From Herbaspirillum sp. 3R11 (GTDB taxonomy: Bacteria; Pseudomonadota; Gammaproteobacteria; Burkholderiales; Burkholderiaceae_D), in NCBI RefSeq assembly GCF_004563925.1, contig NZ_SPNJ01000003.1, forward strand, positions 372,001 to 436,000: 64,000 nucleotides of DNA, written 5' to 3'. Under the pieces are notes generated by a model that did no database searches, was not told the DNA's origin, and worked only from the letters and a program-made list of their open reading frames with translations. Shown one piece after another: positions 1 through 8,614 of the stretch. The first letter of the stretch is position 1, and each line of letters starts with the position of its first letter. A program made the translations under genes and the position numbers.

Positions 1-1
1 C

Positions 2-85
2 CTCAGCGGCGGCATCGGCCACAACCTGCCGCAGGAAGCGCCGCAGGAATTCGCCAATGCCGTGCTGGCGGTGACCAAGCTGTAA
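2..85 (+). CDS. C-terminal end of an alpha/beta hydrolase (partial)
   Basis: Only the last 27 codons and a TAA stop are inside the window. The readable tail has the pattern GIGHNLPQEAPQEFANAV, which resembles the segment around the catalytic histidine at the C-terminus of alpha/beta-hydrolase-fold enzymes: a G-H followed by a short helix and the terminal 'FANAVLAV' type sequence. The substrate cannot be named. A strong bidirectional terminator follows directly. The next gene is convergent, so this gene ends its own transcription unit. The family assignment rests on a very short stretch. Confidence 0.55.
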   Translation, partial: LSGGIGHNLPQEAPQEFANAVLAVTKL

Positions 86-100
86 ATTCCTTGAGCCGAA

Positions 101-135
101 AAAAAACGCCATCCGCGCAAACGGATGGCGTTTTT
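101..135. terminator. bidirectional rho-independent terminator
   Basis: A GC-rich stem (AACGCCATCCG pairing with CGGATGGCGTT) has a T-run on both sides: TTTTT on the plus strand and eight Ts on the minus strand. It lies between the convergent hydrolase and the MFS gene and can serve both. Confidence 0.85.
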
Positions 136-152
136 GTCATTGCGCGCCTGGC

Positions 153-1391
153 TTATTCGTTCAGGTCCGGCAGGAACACCGTCAATACGCCCGCCAGCGG
201 CAGCAGCGAACACAGCAGGTAGACGTAAGCGATGCCGTACAGGTCGGCCAGATGTCCAAGCAGCGCCGCACCGATGCCGCCGAAACCGAACATCAGTCCG
301 AAGAACACACCCGAAATCAAACCCACCTTGCCCGGCACCAGCTCCTGCGCATACACCACGATGGCCGAGAACGCCGACGCCAGGATGAAGCCGACGCACA
401 CGCACAGCACACCGGTCCAGAACAGGTTGGCGTGCGGCAGCAGCAAGGCGAACGGCGCTGCGCCGAGGATGGAAAACCAGATCACGCGCTTGCGCCCGAT
501 GCGGTCGCCGATCGGTCCGCCGAAGAAGGTGCCGGCCGCCACCGCGCCGAGGAACAGGAACAGCAGGATCTGCGAATCACCGACGGCCAGATGGAACCGG
601 TCGATCAGATAGAAGGTGAAATAGCTGGTGAAACTCGCCATGTAAAAGTATTTGGAAAACACCAGCAACGCCAGCACCAGCAAAGCCTTCTTGATGGCAG
701 CCGGCGACAGGTGATGATGCGCCGCCGCGCGCGCTTTCTTTGCACCGGTAGCCAGATGATGGCGATACCAATTGCTTACGCGCGACAGCACCACGATCGC
801 CACCACTGCGAAGATGCAGAACCACGCGATGTTGGGTTGACCGAACGGCACCACGATCGCCGCCGCCAGCAGCGGTCCGAGCGCCGAGCCGGCATTGCCG
901 CCGACCTGGAACGTCGACTGCGCAAAGCCGAAGCGACCGCCCGACGCCATGCGCGCGATACGCGAGGCTTCCGGGTGGAAGGTCGACGAGCCGACGCCGA
1001 TCATCCCCGCCGCCAGCAGGAACCAGCCGAAGCTGCCGGCCATCGACAGCAGGACGATGCCCAGCAGCGTGAACAGCGCGCCGCACGGCAGCAGCAATGG
1101 CTTGGGATGCTTGTCGGTATACATGCCGATCCACGGCTGTATCAGCGAGGCCGTGACCTGAAAGGTCAGCGTGATCAGGCCGACCTGGGTGAAAGTCAGT
1201 CCGTAGTTTTGCTTGAGCATCGGATAGATGGACGGCAACAGCGCCTGGATCAGGTCGTTGATCAGATGGGCGAAGCCGACCGCGAGCACGATGCGCAGCA
1301 CCAAGGGTGAACTGCCTTGTAGTGTGGCCGCCGGTGCGCTTGCAGCGGGCGCATCGGACAACACGGCGGGAGAGGATGTCTGGACGGTCAT
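153..1391 (-). CDS. fsr: MFS efflux transporter of the fosmidomycin-resistance (FSR) family
   Basis: An inner-membrane drug-export protein of the major facilitator superfamily. About 412 residues with some twelve hydrophobic segments match the FSR family closely. Diagnostic stretches are LINDLIQALLPSIYP near the N-terminus, GSSTFHPEASRIARMASGG after the fourth helix, KYFYMASFTSYFTFYL mid-protein and GFILASAFSAIVVYAQEL near the end. The frame opens upstream with GTG at 1451, but the ATG at 1391 is preferred because it gives the usual short cytoplasmic N-tail. A divergent AraC-family gene begins about 150 bp away and may control it. The drug spectrum is inferred from the family only. Confidence 0.85.
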   Translation of the reverse strand: MTVQTSSPAVLSDAPAASAPAATLQGSSPLVLRIVLAVGFAHLINDLIQALLPSIYPMLKQNYGLTFTQVGLITLTFQVTASLIQPWIGMYTDKHPKPLLLPCGALFTLLGIVLLSMAGSFGWFLLAAGMIGVGSSTFHPEASRIARMASGGRFGFAQSTFQVGGNAGSALGPLLAAAIVVPFGQPNIAWFCIFAVVAIVVLSRVSNWYRHHLATGAKKARAAAHHHLSPAAIKKALLVLALLVFSKYFYMASFTSYFTFYLIDRFHLAVGDSQILLFLFLGAVAAGTFFGGPIGDRIGRKRVIWFSILGAAPFALLLPHANLFWTGVLCVCVGFILASAFSAIVVYAQELVPGKVGLISGVFFGLMFGFGGIGAALLGHLADLYGIAYVYLLCSLLPLAGVLTVFLPDLNE

Positions 1392-1538
1392 GGCAATGAA
1401 AGGTGAGGTGGCAAGGAATGATGGAACGATGAGTGAATGGTATATTGACACTTAAAAACCGGAATGACATTTTCCGTCGATTAAGTGACAAAACCCTTTT
1501 TGACCTCACTCGCGCCCCTCCCCCCTCTTTTTCCTGCC

Positions 1539-2375
1539 ATGGTCCACACAGTCCACTCCAGCCCCAAGGCCGCACAGCTGCAGCACTTGCCGCATGCGGT
1601 AGTCGCCTTCAGCCGCGATTTCGATCACGACCAGTTGCTCGCCACGCACTCGCATCCGCGCGGCCAGTTGCTGTACGCAGCCGAAGGCGTCATGCAGGTG
1701 CGCACCGCGCACGGCCTTTGGGTGATCCCGCCGCAGCGCGCGCTGTGGGTGCCGTGCAGCCTGGCGCATGAAATCCGCATGCTCAGCGCGGTGCGCCTGC
1801 GCACGCTCTACATCCGTCCGCACGAATCGGAGCTGATCGGCGTCGAGTGCCGCCTGCTGGAAGTCAGCGCACTGCTGCGCGAACTGATCCTGGCGCTGCT
1901 GCAGGAAGAATCCGATTACGACACACGCGCCCGCGGCGGCCACCTGGCGCAACTGATCCTGTCGGAAATCGACGGCGCCGCCGCCATCCCGGTGGTGATT
2001 CCCTGGCCGGCCGACCGGCGCGTGGTCGCCGTGTGCGAAGCCATCCTCGCCGATCCCGGCAACGCCAACTCGCTGGAGCACTGGGCCGAATTCGCCGGCG
2101 CCAGCCCGCGCACGCTGATCCGCCTGTTCCCGAAAGAAACCGGCTTGCATTTCCGTCACTGGGTGCAGCAGGTCCACATCACCGACGCGCTGCTGCGGCT
2201 GTCGCAAGGCGAAGCAGTCGAACGCATCGCCGAGCGGCTCGGTTACAAAAGCGCCAGCGCCTTCACCAGCATGTTCCGCAGCGTGCTCGGCAAGACCCCG
2301 AGCCAGTACGGTGGGCTGGCGCGCCGGAACGTCGCCGCCGACAGCATGTTGCAACGCGCCAAAGAAACCGGATGA
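1539..2375 (+). CDS. AraC-family transcriptional regulator with N-terminal cupin
   Basis: A DNA-binding regulator of about 278 residues. The N-terminal half has cupin-type sensing features (THSHPRGQLLYAAEGVMQV, WVIPPQRALWVP). The C-terminal half carries two helix-turn-helix motifs, one near SLEHWAEFAGASPRTLIRLF and a second in ERIAERLGYKSASAFTSMFR, followed by the family signature GKTPSQYG. The frame extends to 1485, but the ATG at 1539 fits the start of the cupin better. It is divergent from the FSR pump, the usual arrangement for a local regulator, so control of that pump is a reasonable inference. Effector unknown. Confidence 0.8.
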   Translation: MVHTVHSSPKAAQLQHLPHAVVAFSRDFDHDQLLATHSHPRGQLLYAAEGVMQVRTAHGLWVIPPQRALWVPCSLAHEIRMLSAVRLRTLYIRPHESELIGVECRLLEVSALLRELILALLQEESDYDTRARGGHLAQLILSEIDGAAAIPVVIPWPADRRVVAVCEAILADPGNANSLEHWAEFAGASPRTLIRLFPKETGLHFRHWVQQVHITDALLRLSQGEAVERIAERLGYKSASAFTSMFRSVLGKTPSQYGGLARRNVAADSMLQRAKETG

Positions 2376-2757
2376 TGCCGCGCAAAACACGCTTCATCAC
2401 GATCGGTTATCACGCGATGAATTAGTTTCATTGGACAGTGCCGGGGGCCGGGCGTAGTGTCGCCTTCCAACCGGTAGCTCGTATTCAAAGAGAACCGGCA
2501 ACAGAATCAAGAACCATAAAAGCCGGCGGACGCACCCGGGGCAGCAGCTTCGGGACGTCACGCTTCAGGCGGAGACAACACAGGATTTTTCACGCGAGAA
2601 CGACTTCCACGCCGGCGACGCATTGCGTCCGTCGCGAAGGCCCTCTTGCGCCCGTAATTTCCTGTGACCGCAATTCCGAATTGAATTCGTTTTTCAGTAG
2701 TGCTTTACAAGCAACACAAGCAGTGAAACAACAATAATTCTTACTCCAGGAGATTGC
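2376..2757. other. 382-bp intergenic region, no gene seen
   Basis: No convincing ORF, RNA or repeat. The last 100 bp are AT-richer and probably hold the promoter of the binding-protein gene. A ribosome-binding site (CCAGGAGA) lies just before the ATG at 2758. I could not settle on a single -35/-10 pair. Confidence 0.5.
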
Positions 2758-3576
2758 ATGAACACCTTCAAATCCAGCATCAAATCCAACATGAAATACG
2801 CCGCCGCAGCCGTCCTCGGCCTGGTCTGCCTGGCCCAGTCGGTCAGCGCCGACACGCTCAATGACATCCGCCAGCGCAAGAAAATCGTCATCGCCATTGA
2901 TCTCGGCTCGCCGCCGTTCGGCATGACCGACGACAAGCTGCAACCTTACGGCTCCGACGTCAGCGCCGCCAAGATGCTGGCCAAGGACCTCGGCGTCGAG
3001 ATGGAAATCATCCAGGTCACCGGCCCCAACCGCGTGCCTTTCCTGCTGACCAACAAGGCCGACATCGTGATTGCGTCGTTCAGCATCACGCCGGAGCGCG
3101 CCAAGGTGATCAATTTCAGCGTGCCCTATAGCGCGTCGGAATCGGTGGTCGGCGCCGAACATTCGATGCAGATCAAGAGCCTGGCCGACCTGGTCGGCAA
3201 ACGCGTCGGTGTGGTGCGCGGCAACCTCCAAGACACGCTGCTGACGCCGCTGGTCCCCAAGGGTACGACGCTGGTGCGTTATGACGACGATTCGACCAAT
3301 GCCGCCGCGCTGCTGTCGGGCCAGGTCGACGCCATCGGCACCGCCAAGGAATTGGTGACGACAACGGCACGCAAGAATCCGGGCCGCAATATTGAAACCA
3401 AATTTGCAGTCAAGGTGGTCCCGCACGGCATCGGCGTACGCAAGGAAGACACGGCGCTGCTGGCCTGGATCAACAACTGGGTTGTCACCAATATGAAGAA
3501 CGGCAATCTGGCTAAATCCTATGAAGCCGCCGCCGGTGCACCGCTCGCCGACCTTTCGCAATACATGCCGAAATAA
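2758..3576 (+). CDS. periplasmic amino-acid-type ABC substrate-binding protein (SBP family 3)
   Basis: A secreted solute receptor of 272 residues. The signal peptide has a basic start, a hydrophobic core (AAAAVLGLVCLAQ) and a likely cut after SVSA. The mature protein has SBP_bac_3 hallmarks: an early IVIAIDLGSPPFG strand, GSDVSAAKMLAKDLGVEMEII, and the hinge-region pattern NKADIVIASFSITPERAKVINFSVPY. No permease or ATPase gene is adjacent, so it is an orphan receptor that must use a transporter encoded elsewhere or serve another role. A good Shine-Dalgarno (AGGAGA) supports the start. Ligand unknown, probably an amino acid. Confidence 0.85.
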   Translation: MNTFKSSIKSNMKYAAAAVLGLVCLAQSVSADTLNDIRQRKKIVIAIDLGSPPFGMTDDKLQPYGSDVSAAKMLAKDLGVEMEIIQVTGPNRVPFLLTNKADIVIASFSITPERAKVINFSVPYSASESVVGAEHSMQIKSLADLVGKRVGVVRGNLQDTLLTPLVPKGTTLVRYDDDSTNAAALLSGQVDAIGTAKELVTTTARKNPGRNIETKFAVKVVPHGIGVRKEDTALLAWINNWVVTNMKNGNLAKSYEAAAGAPLADLSQYMPK

Positions 3577-3597
3577 TCGAATCATAGATCGCTTCAC

Positions 3598-3630
3598 GTC
3601 GGCGCAGCCTCCGGTTGCGTCGGCTTTTTC
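3598..3630 (+). terminator. rho-independent terminator
   Basis: A hairpin GTCGGCGCA / TGCGTCGGC (with G-U pairs) is followed by TTTTT. It closes the binding-protein gene 20 bp after its stop. Confidence 0.6.
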
Positions 3631-3657
3631 CACTTTAGAGAAAGCATTTCACCAGTC

Positions 3658-4545
3658 ATGAAAAATATCGGATTCATAGGCGTCGGCATGATGGGCCAGG
3701 GCATGGCGCACAACCTCGTCGTCAAGGGTTTCAACGTCACCGTGATGGGCAACCGCAATCGCAAGCCGGTGGAAGAACTGGTCGCCGAAGGCGCACGCGA
3801 AGCCGCCAGCCTGCAAGACCTGGTGGCCAACGTCGACGCCATCATCCTGTGCGTCACCGGCTCGCCGCAGGTGGAAGACCTGATCTTCCGCGCCGGCGGC
3901 ATTCTGGAAAACTGCCGCAGCGGCCAGATCCTGATCGACTGTTCCACCAGCGAGCCGATGTCGAGCGCACGCATCGCCGAACAACTGGCGACCAAGGGCG
4001 TCAGCTTCGTTGATGCGCCGCTGGCGCGCACCCCGGTCGAAGCCATGCAGGGCCGCCTCAACACCATGGTCGGCGCCGACGACGCCACCTTCGCCAAGGT
4101 CAAGCCCATCCTCGAAGCCTTCTGCGAAAACATCTTCCATATCGGCGGCACCACCAGCGCGCAAAAGCTCAAGCTGCTCAATAACTTCATCGCCATCGGC
4201 ACTGCCACGCTGGCGACCGAAGCGCTGGCGATGTGTGACGCCGTCGGCGTCGATCAGCGCAAGTTCTTCGACGTCATCAGCAAGGGCGGCGCCAACAGCG
4301 GCATCTTCCAGATGATCGCCGGCGGCATCCTCGAAGGCCGCTCGGACGGCATGAAGTTCAGCATCGCCAACGCGGGCAAGGATCTGAGCTATTACAACAA
4401 CATGACGGCGCAGTTCACCAATCCATCCATGATCGGCCCGCATGTTGCCGCGACCTTGCAGCAGAGCGCAAAGGAAGGTTTCGGCGAGCAGATGCTGGGG
4501 GCGATGGTGCAGGCGCACAAAGAACGCCTGGCGTTGAAGAAGTAG
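3658..4545 (+). CDS. NAD(P)-dependent beta-hydroxyacid dehydrogenase (3-hydroxyisobutyrate dehydrogenase family)
   Basis: A cytoplasmic oxidoreductase of 295 residues, the usual length for the family. The N-terminal Rossmann motif is GFIGVGMMGQGMA. The substrate-binding signature is represented by DAPLARTPVEAMQG, and the catalytic lysine region by GGTTSAQKLKLLNN, followed by the helical C-terminal domain. Substrate could be tartronate semialdehyde, 3-hydroxyisobutyrate or a related acid; the sequence alone does not decide. It stands alone behind a terminator, with only a weak AG-rich ribosome-binding site. It may be functionally linked to the preceding binding protein, but nothing shows this. 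Confidence 0.8.
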   Translation: MKNIGFIGVGMMGQGMAHNLVVKGFNVTVMGNRNRKPVEELVAEGAREAASLQDLVANVDAIILCVTGSPQVEDLIFRAGGILENCRSGQILIDCSTSEPMSSARIAEQLATKGVSFVDAPLARTPVEAMQGRLNTMVGADDATFAKVKPILEAFCENIFHIGGTTSAQKLKLLNNFIAIGTATLATEALAMCDAVGVDQRKFFDVISKGGANSGIFQMIAGGILEGRSDGMKFSIANAGKDLSYYNNMTAQFTNPSMIGPHVAATLQQSAKEGFGEQMLGAMVQAHKERLALKK

Positions 4546-4852
4546 GCGGCTACGCCGCCGGTATTCGGTATCAGGTATCGATATCCGGACGCCGGCGGCG
4601 TGCCTTGTTTCGGCTTGATGCGATGCAATTGCTCCGGGGAACAGCGCAGGTAGGCCTATTTGACGGCTGCCTGTGGTTTCGGCGCATGTGCGGGGTGAAT
4701 TTGTCCGGGAAAACGACGGCCCGCCGGTTTTGTTTGCTAATATTTACACCCTGTCCGTTGGCAAGACCAAAATGGGGGTAAAACGGGCAGATCCGGGGAT
4801 GGGGCACACGACGCCCCATACAATCAAGCGACGACAAGAAAGAAAAGCTGTG
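4546..4852. other. 307-bp intergenic region with probable lipoprotein promoter
   Basis: No gene seen. A short GGCGGC-tac-GCCGCC hairpin follows the preceding stop. An AT-rich patch (TTTGCTAATATTTACACC, about 4734-4751) is the likeliest promoter for the lipoprotein gene. The reading frame stays open upstream to 4673, but that part looks non-coding. Confidence 0.4.
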
Positions 4853-5461
4853 ATGAAAATGATACGCCCGTTGCTGGCCTTATTGATGCTGGCCGCCGTG
4901 CTGGCCGGTTGCGCCTACGGTCCAAAACCTGCTGACCTGGAAGTCGCCATGCCGGCGCTCAAGCCTGGTTATGGCCGCATCTATTTCCTGCGCTCATCGG
5001 CTTTCTTCGGCTCTCCCGTTCAACCGGAAATACTGCTCAACAACCAGGTCGTCGGCAGGTCGCGGGCGCGCGGCTTCTTCTTTGTCGACCGTCCGGCCGG
5101 TCCTTACCAGGCACGGACTTCCACCTCGGTCACCAGCACGCTTACTTTTGATCTTTACCCTGGCGAAACAAAATACGTGCGTACCGAACTGGTCATCGCT
5201 TTGATGGGCATCATGCCAGGCAGCATCGCCTTCACCCTGATGGATGAATCCGTCGGCGAGCCGGAACTGCGCAAGCTGAGTTATACCGGAAGGACCGTCA
5301 AACCCGAGCCGAGGCAAGCGCCGCAGCGAGCTTCCCAACCAGCGCCGCAACAGATGCAGCAGCCTATGCAGCAACCAATGACACAACCGGTGACTCAATC
5401 AGTCTCGCAACCAGTTGTGCAACCAATGCCGACAAACTGCACCGACTCGGCTACTTGCTGA
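4853..5461 (+). CDS. putative lipoprotein, DUF2846-like, with Q/P-rich tail
   Basis: A small envelope protein of 202 residues. The ATG at 4853 gives a classic lipoprotein signal: KMIRPLLALLMLAAV, then the lipobox LAGC, so lipidation at that cysteine is expected. The middle (PGYGRIYFLR, PEILLNNQVVGRSRARGFFFVD, PGETKYVRTEL) resembles DUF2846 proteins, whose function is unknown. The C-terminal 50 residues are low-complexity repeats of Q-P-M/V-x-Q, an unusual extension that may be flexible or wall-associated. It is convergent with phoR. The longer frame from 4673 would bury the signal peptide and was rejected. Confidence 0.7.
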   Translation: MKMIRPLLALLMLAAVLAGCAYGPKPADLEVAMPALKPGYGRIYFLRSSAFFGSPVQPEILLNNQVVGRSRARGFFFVDRPAGPYQARTSTSVTSTLTFDLYPGETKYVRTELVIALMGIMPGSIAFTLMDESVGEPELRKLSYTGRTVKPEPRQAPQRASQPAPQQMQQPMQQPMTQPVTQSVSQPVVQPMPTNCTDSATC

Positions 5462-5471
5462 ATTTCTCCGG

Positions 5472-5495
5472 AGGTCGCCCTCAATCAGGCGACCT
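5472..5495. terminator. possible terminator hairpin between convergent genes
   Basis: An 8-bp perfect stem AGGTCGCC / GGCGACCT with an 8-nt loop lies between the lipoprotein gene and phoR. No real T-run follows on either strand, so termination is uncertain. Confidence 0.4.
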
Positions 5496-5560
5496 TCGAC
5501 TCTTCCTTCCGCACCATCGGTGACGGCAATTCAGCTGAACTCGGTCGAGCTCAGCTGAAC

Positions 5561-6880
5561 TCAGTTGCTCTCCACCGGCACAAACTCCTCAATCAACACG
5601 TTCGCCGGAAAACCCACCGTGAAGGTGCTGCCCTTGTCCGGCACCGACTCCACGCCGAGGGTGGCGCGATGGCGCAGCAGTACGTGGCGCACGATGGCCA
5701 GACCCAGGCCGGTGCCTTGCGTCTCGCGCGAACGGCTCTTGTCGACGCGATAGAATCGCTCGGTCAGACGCGAGATGTGTTCCTGGCTGATGCCGATGCC
5801 GTTGTCCCTGACCACGAATTGCGCACCGCCGCCCGGCTTGCGTTCCCAGTACAGCTTGATGGCGCCGTCTTTCGGCGTATAGCGTACGGCGTTGGAGACC
5901 AGGTTGCTGAAGGCGCTGCGCAGTTCGTCGACGTTGCCTTGCAGATCGGGGCCGTCGGACTCCAGCGTGATCTGATGCTTGCCGGCCGACAAGGCCTTGG
6001 CTTCTTCCAGAATGCCTTCCAGCAGTGGTCGTACCTGCACGCGCTCTGAGCGCAACGGATAGTCAACCGACTCCAGCCGCGTCAGCGTGAGCATGTCGCC
6101 GATCAGGTTCTGCATGCGCTGGCCCTGTTCGGTCATGAGTTTGAGATGCGAAGTGCGCACGTCGGTGTCGAGGTTAGGTTGCGCCAGCGCAATTTCGAGG
6201 AAACCATTGATCACCGTCAGCGGCGTGCGCAATTCATGCGAAGCATTGGCGATGAAGTCGCGCCGCATCATGTCGATGCGCTCCGATTCGGTGGCGTCGT
6301 GCGTGACCAGGATCTGGCGGCGGTTCTCGAACGGGATGATCTGCACGATCAGCTTGCGCTCCTGCACGCTCAGGATCAGCGGCTGCTCATAGCGGCCGAG
6401 GATGATGTAATCGATGAAGGCGGGGTTGCGGATCAGGTTGGTGACGCGCATGCCCTTGTCGCGCTCGAGCTGCAAACCCAGGTGCTGCTGCGCCGCCGGA
6501 TTGCACCACTCGAGGAACAGCACATCATCCATGATCACCACGCCATCCGGCAGCAGGCTCATGGCCTGGCGGAAACGCGCCAGCCATTCGGCCAGCTCGA
6601 TCTGGTTCTTTTCGTCGTCACGGCGCATGCGGTACAGGCGCGCAAAGATGTCGGTCCAGGCGCCCCATCCATCCGGCAACTTGGCATGGCTGGGATTGTC
6701 GAGCCAGCTGCCGAGGCGGAACAGATAATGCAATTGGGTGAACGCCAGCGCGCCCATGCCGGCCAGCGCGACGATCAATCCGGCGGTAGCGCCGAAGAAA
6801 AACCAGACGACGCAGACGCCAATCAGGCAGATCAGGAAGCGCAAGGCTGCCGGAACCCAGAACAGCAGTTGTGGACTCAT
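5561..6880 (-). CDS. phoR: phosphate-regulon sensor histidine kinase PhoR
   Basis: The inner-membrane kinase that phosphorylates PhoB when phosphate is scarce. 439 residues. Two hydrophobic N-terminal segments (about 8-32 and 33-50) have almost no periplasmic loop, typical of PhoR. A PAS-like domain follows (about 100-200). The HisKA box is FIANASHELRTPLTVINGF with the phosphoacceptor at about His215. The ATPase domain shows the N box NLVSNAVRYTPKDG, the G1 box DNGIGIS and the G2 box GTGLGLAIVRH. It is the last gene of the pstSCAB-phoU-phoB-phoR series, 99 bp after phoB. The assignment follows from domains plus context. Confidence 0.95.
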   Translation of the reverse strand: MSPQLLFWVPAALRFLICLIGVCVVWFFFGATAGLIVALAGMGALAFTQLHYLFRLGSWLDNPSHAKLPDGWGAWTDIFARLYRMRRDDEKNQIELAEWLARFRQAMSLLPDGVVIMDDVLFLEWCNPAAQQHLGLQLERDKGMRVTNLIRNPAFIDYIILGRYEQPLILSVQERKLIVQIIPFENRRQILVTHDATESERIDMMRRDFIANASHELRTPLTVINGFLEIALAQPNLDTDVRTSHLKLMTEQGQRMQNLIGDMLTLTRLESVDYPLRSERVQVRPLLEGILEEAKALSAGKHQITLESDGPDLQGNVDELRSAFSNLVSNAVRYTPKDGAIKLYWERKPGGGAQFVVRDNGIGISQEHISRLTERFYRVDKSRSRETQGTGLGLAIVRHVLLRHRATLGVESVPDKGSTFTVGFPANVLIEEFVPVESN

Positions 6881-6979
6881 GTGATGCTCGTTAGTTTCAG
6901 GACTGGAACAGGCGTCCAGTATAGAGGTGTTTCGGGGTTCACGGCATCTGCCGACAGCGCCCCGCTCCTGCTGTTCTTG

Positions 6980-7657
6980 TTATTTTGCCGACAGCATGTA
7001 GCCGACGCTACGCACCGTCTTGATCAGGTGCTCGGCGTCGCGCAAAGCCTTCCGCAGGCGCAGGACGTGGACGTCGACAGTGCGCTCTTCAATGACGACA
7101 TGGTCGCCCCAGACGCGGTCCAGCAACTGGCTGCGTGAAAACACGCGATCCGGATGCGCCATGAAGAATTTCAGCAGCTTGTATTCGGCGTGGCCGATGT
7201 CGATCTTGTCGCCGCCGAGCGCCACCGAGCAGCTGGCCGGATCGAGCGTCACCGGACCGACCGTCATTTCTTCCTGGGCGAACTCCGGGCTCTTGCGGCG
7301 CAGCAGCGCCTTGATGCGCGCGGTCAGTTCGCGCGGCGAAAACGGCTTGGTGATGTAGTCGTCGGCGCCATTGTCGAGGCCGGCGATCTTGTCCTCTTCC
7401 ATGCTCTTGGCGGTCAGCATGATCACCGACAGTTGCTGCAACTGGCGGTCGCCGCGGATGCGCGACAGCAAGTGCAGGCCGCTGCGGTCAGGCAGCATCC
7501 AGTCCAGCAGCACCAGTTGCGGCGCGCGGCGCTGGACGAATTCCCAGGCCGCGGCCGTATTGGACACCACGAAACTCGACCATCCCGCCTCCTTGAGCGT
7601 GAAGGCAATCAGCTCGGCAATCGAAGGCTCGTCTTCAACGATCAGGATGGTAGTCAT
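6980..7657 (-). CDS. phoB: phosphate-regulon response regulator PhoB
   Basis: A cytoplasmic OmpR-class DNA-binding regulator of 225 residues (family about 229). The receiver has the acidic pocket VEDEPS, the phosphoacceptor Asp52 in LVLLDWMLPD and the conserved lysine in ITKPFSPREL. The winged-helix domain contains SRSQLLDRVWGDHVVIEERTVDVHVLRLRKAL, the region that contacts Pho boxes. It lies between phoU and phoR, 39 bp after the phoU stop. Candidate targets in this window are the promoters at 12716-12736, 12890-12911 and possibly 23066-23083. Confidence 0.96.
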   Translation of the reverse strand: MTTILIVEDEPSIAELIAFTLKEAGWSSFVVSNTAAAWEFVQRRAPQLVLLDWMLPDRSGLHLLSRIRGDRQLQQLSVIMLTAKSMEEDKIAGLDNGADDYITKPFSPRELTARIKALLRRKSPEFAQEEMTVGPVTLDPASCSVALGGDKIDIGHAEYKLLKFFMAHPDRVFSRSQLLDRVWGDHVVIEERTVDVHVLRLRKALRDAEHLIKTVRSVGYMLSAK

Positions 7658-7696
7658 GGAGTTGCGCTATCTGAAGGGTTCAAGGAAAACGCCGGT

Positions 7697-8407
7697 TCAA
7701 TCTTCTTCGGTCACGGAAATCTGCGCCGAACCGAAATCGGTATGACGAATATCCTTGCCGCCGACAACGTAGATCACGTATTCGCCGATGTTCTTGGCGT
7801 GGTCGCCGATGCGCTCGATGGCCTTGGCCACCCACAACGTGTCGATCGAGGCCGAGATGGTGCGCGGATCTTCCATCATGAAGGTCGCCAGGCTGCGCGT
7901 GATCGAACGGAAGCCGTGGTCAATGCTGGCGTCCTGTGCGATCAGCGCAGTCGCTTGTTCGGTATCGAGACGGGCGAAGGAATCGAGTGCGCTGCGCAGC
8001 ATCTCGGAAGCTTCTTCAGCGATGACACGCACGGTCTCATAGTGATTGATCGGACCGACGCCGCGCTTGTGCAGGTGGATCGCATTGCGGGCGATCTTGG
8101 TGGCTTCGTCGCCGACGCGTTCCAGGTCGGTGATGATCTTGATGGTCGCCATCACGGTGCGCAGATCGTTGGCGGTCGGCTGGCGACGCACGATCAGGTG
8201 GCTGCAGGCATCGTCCAGTTCGACTTCCAGACGATTGACTGACTCGTCGTCCTTCATCACGCGTGCGGCCAGCTCAAGATTGCCGTTACGGAAAGCCGAA
8301 ATCGCATCCTGGAACTGACGTTCCACCATGCCGCCCATGGCCAGCACTTTGGAACGAATGGTTTCCAGATCGGCATCGTATTGCTTGGAAGAGTGATCGC
8401 CTGTCAT
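7697..8407 (-). CDS. phoU: phosphate signalling protein PhoU
   Basis: A cytoplasmic negative modulator that links the Pst transporter to PhoR. 236 residues forming two repeated three-helix PhoU domains. The metal-binding pattern E/D-x-x-x-D occurs in each half (DDESVNRLEVELDDACSHL; ERVGDEATKIARNAIHL and ERIGDHAKNIGEYVIY). It is separated from pstB by about 200 bp that hold a palindromic repeat, an unusual interruption in this normally tight operon. It may still be cotranscribed with pstSCAB. Confidence 0.95.
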   Translation of the reverse strand: MTGDHSSKQYDADLETIRSKVLAMGGMVERQFQDAISAFRNGNLELAARVMKDDESVNRLEVELDDACSHLIVRRQPTANDLRTVMATIKIITDLERVGDEATKIARNAIHLHKRGVGPINHYETVRVIAEEASEMLRSALDSFARLDTEQATALIAQDASIDHGFRSITRSLATFMMEDPRTISASIDTLWVAKAIERIGDHAKNIGEYVIYVVGGKDIRHTDFGSAQISVTEED

Positions 8408-8494
8408 GTGACGTCCTTAGAAAATGTATAAATATTTATTAACAACCAACCGGCCTCAAGAGGTGCGGCAGAAGAACCTATTCGACTAACCTTG

Positions 8495-8600
8495 GATCGT
8501 TGTATCGGCGTAGCGAGCGGCGTGAGTTTGCGTCGAGAAGCGCAGCCGTACGGAGGTACGGTGAGCATCGCAGACGCAAAATCGCGTCGCGCAGTAGCCG
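8495..8600. repeat. palindromic intergenic repeat between pstB and phoU
   Basis: Outer arms TTTGCGTC (8527-8534) and GACGCAAA (8573-8580) enclose inner arms CCGTAC (8546-8551) and GTACGG (8556-8561). Around them are GC-rich half-repeats (GCGTAGCGAGCGGCG and GCGTCGCGCAGTAG). It can fold as a two-level hairpin in the transcript. It resembles short dispersed repeats of Burkholderiales intergenic regions, but only one copy lies in this window. Confidence 0.5.
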
Positions 8601-8614
8601 AGACAATGATTCAA

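Noticed and set aside
5528-5560. Short direct repeat TCAGCTGAACTC before the phoR stop region
   Set aside because: Two copies of about 12 bp in a short convergent gap. No dyad of useful length and no sign of function.
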